The notes under the pieces were generated by a model, which was not told where the DNA came from, searched no databases, and saw nothing but the letters and a program-made list of their open reading frames with translations. From Thermococcus sp. LS1 (GTDB lineage: Archaea > Methanobacteriota_B > Thermococci > Thermococcales > Thermococcaceae), in NCBI RefSeq assembly GCF_012027395.1, contig NZ_SNUJ01000001.1, positions 62,001 to 126,000 of the forward strand: a stretch of DNA of 64,000 nt, in the 5' to 3' direction. Positions within the stretch are counted from its first letter, which is position 1, and each line of letters starts with the position of its first letter. The position numbers were made by a program, and so were the translations under genes. Positions 45,568-54,022 of this stretch are shown in pieces.

Positions 45568-46566
45568 ATGGTTAAAAGGGCCATTGCCTTGGTGCTCATC
45601 CTGTTCATGGTTTCATCCCTCACACTGCCCCTCTCCGCCGCTCAGGAGGAGACCCCAAAATACGACCTGATAATCGTGAGGAACGATGATTTGATAGATT
45701 ACATCGTGGCGTGGCCCTACGCCAAGATGCTCGGTGTCCCTATTCTGCCCGTTGATCCGAAGGAACTCGATCCTGGAACGCTGGCCCAGCTCCAGTCCTA
45801 CGCTCAGTTCGGCTGGAACCATGTACTTATCATAGGAGACTCTCAGGCCGTAAGCAACGAGGTTCAGGACGAACTGCTGAACATAGGCTTTGTGGTCGAA
45901 AGGATAGGTGGAGCCGTTAGAACGGAAACCGCCGCAAAACTGGCCCTCCATTTCTACCCCAACGGCGCGGAGACCGTTGTTGTCGCAAGCTCCAGTGATT
46001 ACGGTTCGGCTCTGGCGGCGGCAAGATGGGCAATGAACTATGGCTATCCTCTGCTCCTCACACAGGAAGACGCTCTGTCAGACTCAACGGCCAACGCAAT
46101 ACAGAAACTCAACCCAGATCTTGTCATACTGATCGGGGCAGGAATGTCAAAGGATGTCCAGAAGAAGATAGAGTCCCTGGGTTACGAGACCTACTGGGTG
46201 AAGGAGAACATAGAGATAACCGTGCCCAAACCTGAAGAAGGAACCAATTGGGTCATGGTTATCGCCGCGGTGATGCTGTCTCTGGCAGTCGCAGTACCGG
46301 TTTCGCTCTACTACGCCAAGAAGCGCTGGGCGGCAAACAGGGTGCCTATCGAGGTGCTCACCGAAAAAGAGCGCATAGTTGTCAAGGCAATCCTTGAGAA
46401 GGGTGGAGTTGTCAAGCAGGAAGAGCTTCCGGAGCTTACCGGTTACTCGAGACCAACGATAAGCAGAATCATCCAGGAACTCGAGAAGAAGCAACTCGTG
46501 ACAAGAGAGAAGGTCGGGAAGACGTTCATCGTCAAGCTGACGAAGGAGATAATAATCAGAGACTAA
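45568..46566 (+). CDS. membrane-spanning cell-wall-binding-like sensor with cytoplasmic winged helix
   Basis: 332 residues. A signal sequence (1-24) leads to an extracytoplasmic region (about 30-212) with three repeats resembling cell-wall-binding repeat 2 (PF04122): LIIVRNDD...GVPILPVDP, HVLIIGDSQAVSNEV...IGGAVRTETA, TVVVASSSDYGSALAA...LLLTQED, then VILIGAGMSKDV. One TM helix (about 228-250) follows, and residues 264-330 form a winged-helix domain (KERIVVKAILEKGGVVKQEE, TGYSRPTISRIIQELEKKQL) of the MarR/IclR-like kind. The order implies a one-piece transmembrane transcription regulator. Targets unknown. ATG follows AGGTGATAAA. Confidence 0.8.
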   Translation: MVKRAIALVLILFMVSSLTLPLSAAQEETPKYDLIIVRNDDLIDYIVAWPYAKMLGVPILPVDPKELDPGTLAQLQSYAQFGWNHVLIIGDSQAVSNEVQDELLNIGFVVERIGGAVRTETAAKLALHFYPNGAETVVVASSSDYGSALAAARWAMNYGYPLLLTQEDALSDSTANAIQKLNPDLVILIGAGMSKDVQKKIESLGYETYWVKENIEITVPKPEEGTNWVMVIAAVMLSLAVAVPVSLYYAKKRWAANRVPIEVLTEKERIVVKAILEKGGVVKQEELPELTGYSRPTISRIIQELEKKQLVTREKVGKTFIVKLTKEIIIRD

Positions 46567-46639
46567 CGGTCAGCAAGCCCGAACCGCTCATCACGGTTCA
46601 GACCCTTAATCTTTTCTTCATCCCAGAAAAAGGGAAGAA

Positions 46640-46786
46640 TCAGGCCTTCCTGAAGAGATGGCCGTGCGCTTTGTTGATGTGCCTCACGTAGTCCTTACTC
46701 CTGCGGAAGACCATCCCGCACCTGGGGCAGCGGAAGTAGAGCTCTCCGTCCCTGTCCTTGAACTTGATGGCCTTCAGCACCGCCAT
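46640..46786 (-). CDS. 48-residue C2H2-type zinc-finger protein
   Basis: Too short for usual ORF cut-offs but convincing: ATG 46786 after GGAGG, TGA at 46642-46640. The protein holds one classical C2H2 finger, [22 protein letters not shown] (positions about 20-41), and basic ends. Such mini zinc fingers are common in Thermococcales genomes. A TATA-like element (complement of about 46826-46834) is upstream. Probable DNA- or RNA-binding protein of unknown role; adjacent to the tnpB element on the opposite strand. Confidence 0.75.
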   Translation of the reverse strand: MAVLKAIKFKDRDGELYFRCPRCGMVFRRSKDYVRHINKAHGHLFRKA

Positions 46787-46944
46787 CTCCTCCACCCCCG
46801 TCGCTGGTAGGAGATTGAATTTTTAAGCTTTACCTTTTTCTTGGGCCTCGTCGTTCACGGTGGGGATGTAGTAAACAACCCATGGAGCCTTTTAGCAAGA
46901 AAGCAACACTCTTTTAAAGCCTAAAAATCATACCATATCTTAAG

Positions 46945-48109
46945 ATGAAGCGAACAGCAACAGTCAAACTCCAGCCCTCGAAAGAGCAGGAAAACTCCTC
47001 TTCGAGTTAGCGGACATTAGTGCTAAAGCGTGGAATAGAGTAAACTACCTCCGAAGACAAGAATACTTCCAAGGAAAACCCATAGACTTCTTGAAAACTC
47101 AAAAAGTCGTTTACGAGGAATTCAAGAAGGAAATCGGTTCTGCGACAATCCAAACAATAGCAAGGAAAAACGCCGAAGCTTGGAAGGGTTTCTTCTCGCT
47201 CGTGAGGAAGAAGAGGAATGGAGAACTCCCCTTTTGGCTTAAACCAAAACCACCGAACTACTTGAAAGAGAACGGAAAGCGTAAGCCTCTCATAGTTCTG
47301 AGGAACACTCAATACGGGTTGAGGAGAATAAACTCATCCTCAAGGGACTCGGAAAGTTCAAACACCTCAAAATTCAATTCAAGGGGAGAATTCATCTCAA
47401 GGGCAAGGAAGGGAGATTAGAGATTACCTACGACCCCGTTAAGCGTAAATGGTATGCCCGCATCAGTTACACGGTTGAGAAAAAACTAATCAAGGGTGAG
47501 TGGGTGAAGGTTCCAAGAAAACCTTTGGGTAACATTTCAGCGGGGATAGACTTGGGAGTGAACAATTTAATGGCTGTGTATGTTGAAAACGGTCAAAGTT
47601 TCTTGGTCAATGGCCGACCCTTGAAGTCAATAGCCTTTTACTGGCAGAGGAAGATTGCCAATTACCAGTCCAAACTCAATAGATCGGGAGCTAAGACGAG
47701 CAGGAAACTCAAAAGAATGCACGAAAAGGCCAAACTCCAAGCGAGGCACTACATTAACACGGCTGTAAGACAAACCGTCGAAAAACTCTATCACCTTGGT
47801 GTTTCGAGAATCGTGGTCGGCTATCCGAAGGACATATCCAGAAACTCTAAGAGAGGAAAAAGACAGAATTTTATCCTCTCCCACGTGTGGAGGTTTAATT
47901 ACGTTATTCAAAGGCTGAAGGAAGTTGCTGAAGAGTATGGTATCACTGTTGAAGTCGTTGATGAGGCTTTTACTTCTAAGCTTTGCCCTGTTTGCGGGAA
48001 GCCTCATGAAGGGGCTCGCTTTGTTCGTGGTCTTTATGCGTGTCCCGCAACGGGGTTTACCTTCAATGCTGACCTCGTTGGAGCGTTTAACATTTTGAAA
48101 AAGTGGTAA
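46945..48109 (+). pseudogene. tnpB: TnpB of an IS200/IS605-type element, two frameshifts
   Basis: The reading frame MKRTATVKLQPSKEQE from ATG 46945 breaks near 46991, continues as LLFELADISAKAWNRVNYL to about 47318, breaks again, and resumes VEENKLILKGLGKFKHL to the TAA at 48107. Restoring one A near 46991 and one base in TACGGG near 47318 gives one 388-residue TnpB. RuvC residues are still present: Asp in GIDLGVNN, Glu in VDEAFTSK and Asp in FNADLVGAFNIL. The zinc ribbon has CPVCGK, but the second pair is CPATG, one Cys short. No tnpA is present, so the element could only have moved in trans. The loss of frame predicts an inactive nuclease. Confidence 0.85.
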
Positions 48110-48236
48110 AAACGATAACCCCGAATCTGGGCGGGCTTTACGCTCAGAGGAGGGGTAATGGGGGGAAGGCCCTCCCCGAGGGGCCGAAGGTTCGCTTTAG
48201 TTTGGGCTTTAATGAGGCCCCTCAAACCTCCAGCTG
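48110..48236 (+). ncRNA. candidate omega RNA / right end of the TnpB element
   Basis: The GC-rich, highly foldable sequence directly after the tnpB stop contains short complementary blocks (GGGG...CCCC pairs around 48160-48190). TnpB guide RNAs arise from the tnpB 3' end and right transposon end, so this is where one would lie. No expression evidence; the exact ends are unknown. Confidence 0.35.
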
Positions 48237-48267
48237 GGCGAGGGATTAAACCATTGAAACCCTCGCC
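48237..48267. terminator. 8-bp perfect hairpin between tnpB element and convergent gene
   Basis: GGCGAGGG and CCCTCGCC form a perfect 8-base stem around a 15-base loop. It lies 19 bases beyond the stop of the minus-strand gene at 48286, so it may act as its terminator, or be part of the transposon right end. Confidence 0.4.
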
Positions 48268-48285
48268 TGGCAGGAGGAGGTCAGG

Positions 48286-49098
48286 TCAGACCCATATCCT
48301 GTTGCCCTTCACCTTGAGGTAGCCCAGCGTTTGAAGCTCCTTCAGGAAGTCTTCTATCGCTTCTTCATCAAAGTATATGTTGAGCCTCTCGTGCTTCCCC
48401 TCGACCACTATGGGTTCTCTCTCAAGGAGGGCGTCAATGAGCTCGTTCTTCTTCCTGTGCTTTTCAGCGAGATCGAGGATGACGTCGGCCAGGACGGAGC
48501 GAGCTATACCGTCGAACATCGCCTCAACGATACTCTCCTCGGTTGCATAGTCCTCAGCTATCTCGAGGGCAGCCTCAACAAGCTCCCTGTCAACCTCCAT
48601 GACCTCAACGTAGTAGTGCTTCTCCAGTGTGAACTCTGTCACCATGCTCGTCTCAAAGCGCTCCTCGAGCTCCTCGAGGTACTCGTCAACCTCCTCTATC
48701 GGAAAGCGCAGCTCGACCCTCAAGCCATCCAGCGGAGGTTTCTCCATGAGGACGAGCCTTCCGTCCTCCTCAACGACCGCACCAGTCTCGATGAGCGAGG
48801 TGACTATGAGCAGCTTACCCAGGTCAGACTCGTCAAAGAGCTCCTCAAGGGCCTTCCCCTGGTTGACCTCCCAGTTGACCATGATGTCGTCGAAGGCAGC
48901 CCTCAGCTCCTCGAGGCTCTCTTCAAGGGGCTCTATACCCTCCGCCTTCTCAACGAGCTCGGCATAGGTGCCGCTTATGACGATGTAGTGAGCTATCTCG
49001 GGCGAAACCTCTTCCTTGGTCCTGTTCATTATCCCAGCCCTGCTCAGCTCCCTCGAGAGGGCGTTCATATCGTCCTTGCTAAGAACCTCGAACCTCAA
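48286..49098 (-). CDS. acidic hypothetical protein
   Basis: 270 residues from TTG 49098 (GGTGAG upstream), or 273 from GTG 49107. Highly acidic and helical, with no membrane segment. The second half has a repeated layout of short strands and helices (EFTLEKHYYVEVMEVDRELV, then IVVEGKHERLNIYFDEEAIE) and ends YLKVKGNRIWV, a winged-helix-like finish. No family recognised. It is the last gene of a five-gene cluster on this strand (UbiA, glycosyltransferase, creatininase, membrane protein, this one), separated by 43 bases from its neighbour. Confidence 0.65.
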   Translation of the reverse strand: MRFEVLSKDDMNALSRELSRAGIMNRTKEEVSPEIAHYIVISGTYAELVEKAEGIEPLEESLEELRAAFDDIMVNWEVNQGKALEELFDESDLGKLLIVTSLIETGAVVEEDGRLVLMEKPPLDGLRVELRFPIEEVDEYLEELEERFETSMVTEFTLEKHYYVEVMEVDRELVEAALEIAEDYATEESIVEAMFDGIARSVLADVILDLAEKHRKKNELIDALLEREPIVVEGKHERLNIYFDEEAIEDFLKELQTLGYLKVKGNRIWV

Positions 49099-49141
49099 CC
49101 GTCTCACCGATTAAAGAGAAAGCAGGAAAGGTTATTAACCT

Positions 49142-49783
49142 TTAGGCCTCGGCAAGGGTCGAGAGGAGCGCCTTCAGGGGCTTGTTGTGGAGGGACGAGA
49201 GAACTTCCTTAAGTTCTCCCTCCATACCCTTCTGATAGGAGGTGTAGAGGTACAGCGCGTAGGCCATGAGCTTCGGGTCGCCCTCGTTCATTCTCTCAAC
49301 GGCTTCCGCCAGGACAGGATTGGTTAGAAGCTCATCGGCGAGGCTCCTCAAGGCTTCCCTGTTCCCTTCCTCAATGGCCTTCCTAAGTGGACGGTAGAAG
49401 AGGGACAAAACAAGTCTGGCGAGCCTCTCCCTCTCCTCTAGCTCATCCATTGGTGTCTTTGGCTCCTCCCGCTTGCTCCACAGCAGGTATATGAGCGGGA
49501 AAACTATGGCCGTTAAGGCAACAAAGAGATACGGCAGGAGCGGGATATTGATCTCTCCGGGGAGGCGGTTCCTGATGCTCATGAGGGCGAGGAATCCCAC
49601 AAGCATCCAGACGCCCATGAGCAGGAGATAGTAGATCAAGTAGTCTTTTCTCCGGAACGCCCTGTACTTGGACGGTGCGCCTATCTCATCAAGGTAGCGA
49701 AGTCTGTTCTCCACGAGCTCTATCTCAGCCTCGAGGCGCTTTATGCGCTTATCAAGTTCCTCCAGAACTTTCTCGTTTTCCAT
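49142..49783 (-). CDS. coiled-coil membrane protein of unknown function
   Basis: 213 residues. An N-terminal coiled coil (EELDKRIKRLEAEIELVENR) is followed by two hydrophobic helices (about 50-70 and 80-102) and a C-terminal helical domain. The ATG overlaps the creatininase stop (TAATG), showing translational coupling. No family recognised. Confidence 0.7.
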   Translation of the reverse strand: MENEKVLEELDKRIKRLEAEIELVENRLRYLDEIGAPSKYRAFRRKDYLIYYLLLMGVWMLVGFLALMSIRNRLPGEINIPLLPYLFVALTAIVFPLIYLLWSKREEPKTPMDELEERERLARLVLSLFYRPLRKAIEEGNREALRSLADELLTNPVLAEAVERMNEGDPKLMAYALYLYTSYQKGMEGELKEVLSSLHNKPLKALLSTLAEA

Positions 49784-50499
49784 TAATCCTCACCCAGCAG
49801 AAGGCGGGCTATCTTCTCGCTGATTACACCCAGTATTGCCTCGCCGTTCTCCCTCGTCGCCGACCCAGGGTCGTCGTTGACCCCATCCGGGAACAGTTCC
49901 CTCCCTATGTCCTTCCTGATGACCCTAACCCTGCTCGTCCTTTTCTCGCCGACTGCTTTGTCCATCTTCACTAGTTCCGGTCTTATGGCGAGTATCACCG
50001 ACGTTTCGTCCTGGCCTGCATGGCCCTGGCTGGAGCATATGCTGAGTATGTCCTCCCTGAAGTCGATCCACCAGTTTATGAGCCATATCTCGGCGTTCGG
50101 ATAGCTCTCCGCAACTTCCTCGGCGGCCTCAACGAGCGGATAAACGTTGCCCCCATGGCCGTTCATGAGAACTACCCTCTTGAAGCCCTCCTCGACGAAC
50201 TCCGAGATGACTTCCCTAACGTAGGCTTTGAAGGCATCGGCCCTAACGTCGATGGTCCCGGGATAAACGTTCAGGACGAATGTATGGCCGTACCATATCG
50301 GCGGCGCTATTAGAACGTCCTTCCCCGCGTTTCTCACTCTCTTCTCCACGCGCCTGCAGAGCTCTAGAGGGGCAAAAACGTCGGTACCCAGAGGCAGGTG
50401 CCTGCCGTGGGCTTCCACACTCCCAACGGGAATAAGAACCGTGTCTATCGATTTCTTAGCTTCCTCAAAATCAGGCCAGGTGAGTTCTTCCATCCTCAT
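49783..50499 (-). CDS. creatininase-family metal-dependent amidohydrolase
   Basis: 238 residues. The family signature LIPVGSVEAHGRHLPLGTD (about residue 23) with the Glu and His ligands, the second motif LMNGHGGN (about 114) and SSQGHAGQDETS near 160 are intact. Members hydrolyse creatinine or act as ArfB-type formamide hydrolases in archaeal flavin/F420 precursor synthesis; either is possible. Start ATG 50499 (ATG 50493 is an alternative). It begins 10 bases after the glycosyltransferase stop. Confidence 0.88.
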   Translation of the reverse strand: MRMEELTWPDFEEAKKSIDTVLIPVGSVEAHGRHLPLGTDVFAPLELCRRVEKRVRNAGKDVLIAPPIWYGHTFVLNVYPGTIDVRADAFKAYVREVISEFVEEGFKRVVLMNGHGGNVYPLVEAAEEVAESYPNAEIWLINWWIDFREDILSICSSQGHAGQDETSVILAIRPELVKMDKAVGEKRTSRVRVIRKDIGRELFPDGVNDDPGSATRENGEAILGVISEKIARLLLGED

Positions 50500-50509
50500 A
50501 ATTATCCCC

Positions 50510-51652
50510 TTACCCCATAAGGAGTGCATCCTCATAAGCCTTTTCTATCTCCGCGGTGACCTTTTTCCACGAGTAGCGCTCCTCCACAGCTTTCCTTCCG
50601 TTGCTTCCGAACCACTTTGCAAGTTCCTCGTCGTTGAGGAGCTTTTGAATTGCCTCCCTAAGCGAAAGCTCGTTGCCTGGTGGAACGAGGAGTCCACTTT
50701 CACTCTCCTTAATTATCTCGGGGATTCCCCCAACGTCCGTCGCGACAACGGGAATGCCTGATGCCATCGCCTCGAGAATCACTATACCGAAAGCTTCCGC
50801 CGTAATGGATGGAAGGACGAAGACATCCGCCATACCAAAGAGCTTCGGAAGGAGAGAGCTCTCTACATAGCCAAGGAAGCGCACCCTGTCCTCCACCTTC
50901 AGGAACTTAGCCTGCGCCTTCAGGAAGGGGAGCATCTCGCCTGAGCCAACCATGAGGAGCGTCGCGTCCTCTATCTTCGAGAAGGCATTAATGAGAACCT
51001 GAGGGCCCTTGCGGTAGCTCATCCTGCTGACGTACAGGACGACCTTTCCTTCAATGCCGAGTTCGGACTTGAGGCGCTCCCTTTCCGTCTTACTCAAAGG
51101 TTTGAAGATCTCATCGTCCACCCCGTTCGGGATGACCCTCACAGGAACGTCCGTGAAGTGGTTGATGAACGCCTCCGCAGCCTTGCTGACGGCTATTATC
51201 TCATGGGGATAGCGGAGATACCTGCTGAAGAGAGGGATAGTTAGTCCGAGAGCTTCCCAGAGCCGCGATTCGTGGGAAAAAGATATGCTGTGGGTCGTCA
51301 GCAGGGTCGCCTTCCCAAGGGTTCTGCCGGCTTTAACAGCCTTAAGCGCGAGAGGTGTAAAGGCGTGGTGGGAGTGCACGACATCGTAATCCTCCAAAAA
51401 TTCACCCAGCTCTTCACTTGATGCGAGGGAGTAGCTCATGTTGATCCCAAGTATAGGGCTTACCCTCCCCGGAACCTTAACGAGCTCGATGCCGAGGCTT
51501 TCGAGTTCCTCCTCCTTCCCGGTCTCGAGGTCGTTGGTAACAATGGCCACTTCATGACCGCGCTCTCTGAGGTGGATTGCAAGGTGGTGCATGTGGCTGG
51601 CGACACCACCAACCTTGGGGTAGTACCAGTCACTGACGAGGGCGATCCTCAT
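50510..51652 (-). CDS. GT4-family glycosyltransferase
   Basis: 380 residues with two Rossmann domains. The acceptor-side glycine loop is YYPKVGGVASHMHHLA; the nucleotide-sugar site has YVSRMSYRKGPQVLI, the HAFTPLA segment and the EX7E motif AEAFGIVILEAMASGIPVV. It transfers a sugar from a nucleotide donor, probably to a lipid or glycan. The ATG follows directly after the UbiA stop, so the two are one operon. Confidence 0.9.
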   Translation of the reverse strand: MRIALVSDWYYPKVGGVASHMHHLAIHLRERGHEVAIVTNDLETGKEEELESLGIELVKVPGRVSPILGINMSYSLASSEELGEFLEDYDVVHSHHAFTPLALKAVKAGRTLGKATLLTTHSISFSHESRLWEALGLTIPLFSRYLRYPHEIIAVSKAAEAFINHFTDVPVRVIPNGVDDEIFKPLSKTERERLKSELGIEGKVVLYVSRMSYRKGPQVLINAFSKIEDATLLMVGSGEMLPFLKAQAKFLKVEDRVRFLGYVESSLLPKLFGMADVFVLPSITAEAFGIVILEAMASGIPVVATDVGGIPEIIKESESGLLVPPGNELSLREAIQKLLNDEELAKWFGSNGRKAVEERYSWKKVTAEIEKAYEDALLMG

Positions 51653-52441
51653 TCACACCACCGTCCCGAGCATGTGTGTGATGAGCAAAGCGACTACTCC
51701 TGCGTCCATAAGCCTGTAGTTGCCCCTGAACCCGTAAACGGCCACTCCCAGTGCCCCGAGGGCGAAGTTGAAGGAAGCGAGCAGGAGCACCAGTGAGAGG
51801 CCCGAGAAGACCACCACGAGGGTCTCTGAGGCTTCCCTGCCGAGGACTATTGGCGTGGTTTTCAAGCCTGCCCTGAGGTCGCTCTCGTAGTCCTCAAGGT
51901 GGTTTCTCAGCTCTAAGGCAAAGGAATAAAGGAGCACCGCGACGGCTATGGTTATCTCCCCCCGCGTGAGGATACCATCGAAGTAAGCCCCGTAGAGGAA
52001 GGGCAACACCCCGAAGAATATTCCGTGGGAGAGCACGTCGATTATCGGACGGGCCTTGAGCCTCGGTGGGGCTGAGTAAACCGTTGCAAGGGCAACCATT
52101 GTAATGTATATCCAGAACTCGCCTCTGCCAAGGGTGCTGGCGAGGAAAATTCCCACGAGAATAATCAATGTGGAGGATATGACTCCAGCACGGAAGCTCA
52201 GCTCACCGCTGGCTACCGGGTTCTTATCCCACTTGGCCGGGTTGAGGGAATCGGTATCGGCATCGAAACAGTTGTTTATCGCGAAGGCATATGCAACATA
52301 CAGGAGGAGCGAGACAACCAGTATGAACGCATCATAAACATCGGGATTACGGGAAAAACTCATCGCTAGGCCAAGAAGGCCCATGCCAACGAACGCTCTT
52401 CCATCGAGGATTCTGGTGTTTTTGAAGATTGCCTTAAGCAC
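51653..52441 (-). CDS. UbiA-family prenyltransferase
   Basis: 262 residues with about eight hydrophobic helices. Both prenyl-diphosphate Asp motifs are present: NNCFDADTDSLNP and DYESDLRAGLKTTP. UbiA enzymes attach a polyprenyl group to an acceptor, such as the glycerol-phosphate lipid precursor or a quinone-like ring. The glycosyltransferase directly downstream suggests a glycolipid or lipid-carrier product. Start is GTG 52441 behind GGAGGTGATT. Confidence 0.9.
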   Translation of the reverse strand: MLKAIFKNTRILDGRAFVGMGLLGLAMSFSRNPDVYDAFILVVSLLLYVAYAFAINNCFDADTDSLNPAKWDKNPVASGELSFRAGVISSTLIILVGIFLASTLGRGEFWIYITMVALATVYSAPPRLKARPIIDVLSHGIFFGVLPFLYGAYFDGILTRGEITIAVAVLLYSFALELRNHLEDYESDLRAGLKTTPIVLGREASETLVVVFSGLSLVLLLASFNFALGALGVAVYGFRGNYRLMDAGVVALLITHMLGTVV

Positions 52442-52482
52442 GGGTTAATCACCTCCAAAAGGTATTGAAGTAAGGAGAAGGG

Positions 52483-53331
52483 TTAGACCTTCTCCAGAAG
52501 CCCCCTCACATACTTTGGCATCTGGAAGAGGGTCTCGTGCCTCTCCGGATCGTAGTAGTAGAGCTTAAGCTCCTTCGCGCGCTGAAGGTCAACCTTTCTG
52601 AAGTCGATATCTCCCTTGACTCCGACGAGGAAGCTCCATGGAGATGCGTAGCCTATGACAGGGAAGCTGAAGTAGTGAACCTCGTCGAAGACCTTCTTCA
52701 TATCCCTGTAGGCGTCGAGCAGCTCGTTGGTGAATAGGTACACACTGCCTGCCTGGGTGATGTACAGACCGTTATCGTTGAGCTTCTCGTAGGCGTTTCT
52801 GAAGAATCCCTCGCTGAAGAGCATCTTTGCCGGTCCAACGGGATCCGTTGAGTCAACAATGATGACGTCAAACTTCTCATCCGTGTTTTTGAGGTACTCA
52901 ACGCCGTCGCCGACTATAACTTCCGCCCTCGGGTCCTCGAAGGCGCCCCTCGCGACGTTCATGTAGATCTTGGAGACCTCTATGACCATCTCGTCTATCT
53001 CGACCATGATGGCTTTTTCCACAGTCTTGTGCCTCAGCACTTCTCTCAGCGTTCCTCCGTCGCCGCCACCTATGATGAGCACCCTTCTCGGATTAGGGTG
53101 AGCGAGCATGACGGGGTGGACGAGGGGCTCGTGGTAGCTTTCCTCACCTATCTCGACGAGCTGAACCGTCCCGTCGAGGACAAGGAGTTTGCCGAAACCT
53201 TCGGTTTCGTAGAGCTCGAGCCTCTGATACTTAGTCTGGGTCTCAAAGAGCCTCTCCTTAACCTTGAAGCCCACTCCGTAGCCCCTCGGATACCACTCGA
53301 TGAATGCATTCTCCTGCTCGTTAAATCCCAT
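52483..53331 (-). CDS. speE: polyamine aminopropyltransferase (spermidine synthase family)
   Basis: 282 residues. The SAM-binding core is [20 protein letters not shown] (about 82), with [12 protein letters not shown] and [13 protein letters not shown] (catalytic Asp). It transfers aminopropyl from decarboxylated SAM; the T. kodakarensis homologue prefers agmatine, making N1-aminopropylagmatine. The neighbouring arginine decarboxylase gene supplies agmatine, supporting that route. Confidence 0.93.
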   Translation of the reverse strand: MGFNEQENAFIEWYPRGYGVGFKVKERLFETQTKYQRLELYETEGFGKLLVLDGTVQLVEIGEESYHEPLVHPVMLAHPNPRRVLIIGGGDGGTLREVLRHKTVEKAIMVEIDEMVIEVSKIYMNVARGAFEDPRAEVIVGDGVEYLKNTDEKFDVIIVDSTDPVGPAKMLFSEGFFRNAYEKLNDNGLYITQAGSVYLFTNELLDAYRDMKKVFDEVHYFSFPVIGYASPWSFLVGVKGDIDFRKVDLQRAKELKLYYYDPERHETLFQMPKYVRGLLEKV

Positions 53332-53383
53332 AAGTTTCCACCTCTAAAAGCTGAAGAAGGGAAAGGGCTTAAAAACTAAACCC

Positions 53384-53857
53384 TCAGTAGGGGAACATTA
53401 CGACAGCGGCTATGGCCGCAGCCGGCTTGTCCCTGACGGTTATTTCGGCCGAGGCGACCTTGAACTCCTTCAGCTTCCAGCCTCTGACGCGGAAGCCTTC
53501 CTCGACCATCTTCCTGACCATTTCCTCGGCCTCTTCCTTGGTGCAGTATCCGGCGTACTCGTAGATTAGTCCACCCTCGTTGCCCTCACTGATGCCTATG
53601 CCAAGCGCGGCGCTGATGGTCATCCCGGGCTCATCGCTCTCGATGTGCGCATAGACGGTCGGAAGCAGCATTCCTATTGGCACGTCGTGGACTTCGTCGA
53701 TCCACTCGATGTGAGCAGGTATGACGCTGCTCAGCTTGACGAGGTTGACGTTGCCTATGCCCAGCTTGAGGAGAGCGTTATCGAAGGCGTTAAGTTTAGT
53801 CCCGCCTTCTGCGGTGGCAGCACCTATAAAGGCTCTTTTCGGGGTCGTCCAGCTCAT
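53384..53857 (-). CDS. pdaD: pyruvoyl-dependent arginine decarboxylase
   Basis: 157 residues. The proenzyme cleaves itself at the Ser-Ser in LVKLSSVIP (about 42-43), creating the pyruvoyl group on the alpha chain. GLIYEYAGYCTKEEAEEM and a conserved Glu-rich segment follow as in archaeal PdaD. It converts arginine to agmatine, the first step of thermophile polyamine synthesis. GGAGGAAG precedes the ATG. speE lies 52 bases downstream on the same strand. Confidence 0.93.
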   Translation of the reverse strand: MSWTTPKRAFIGAATAEGGTKLNAFDNALLKLGIGNVNLVKLSSVIPAHIEWIDEVHDVPIGMLLPTVYAHIESDEPGMTISAALGIGISEGNEGGLIYEYAGYCTKEEAEEMVRKMVEEGFRVRGWKLKEFKVASAEITVRDKPAAAIAAVVMFPY

Positions 53858-54022
53858 CTCAGCTTCCTCCTTTCCTTTCTCACGGATTAGACGGTTATAC
53901 GTTAAAGCGAGGATTCGCTCACTCGCTAATCTGTGGGGGACTTAAAAACGTTTCGCTATATTGGAAAGAACTTCAAAAAATCTTTTCTAGGCAAAATATA
54001 AGGGAGAGCAAGGTTTGAGGAA

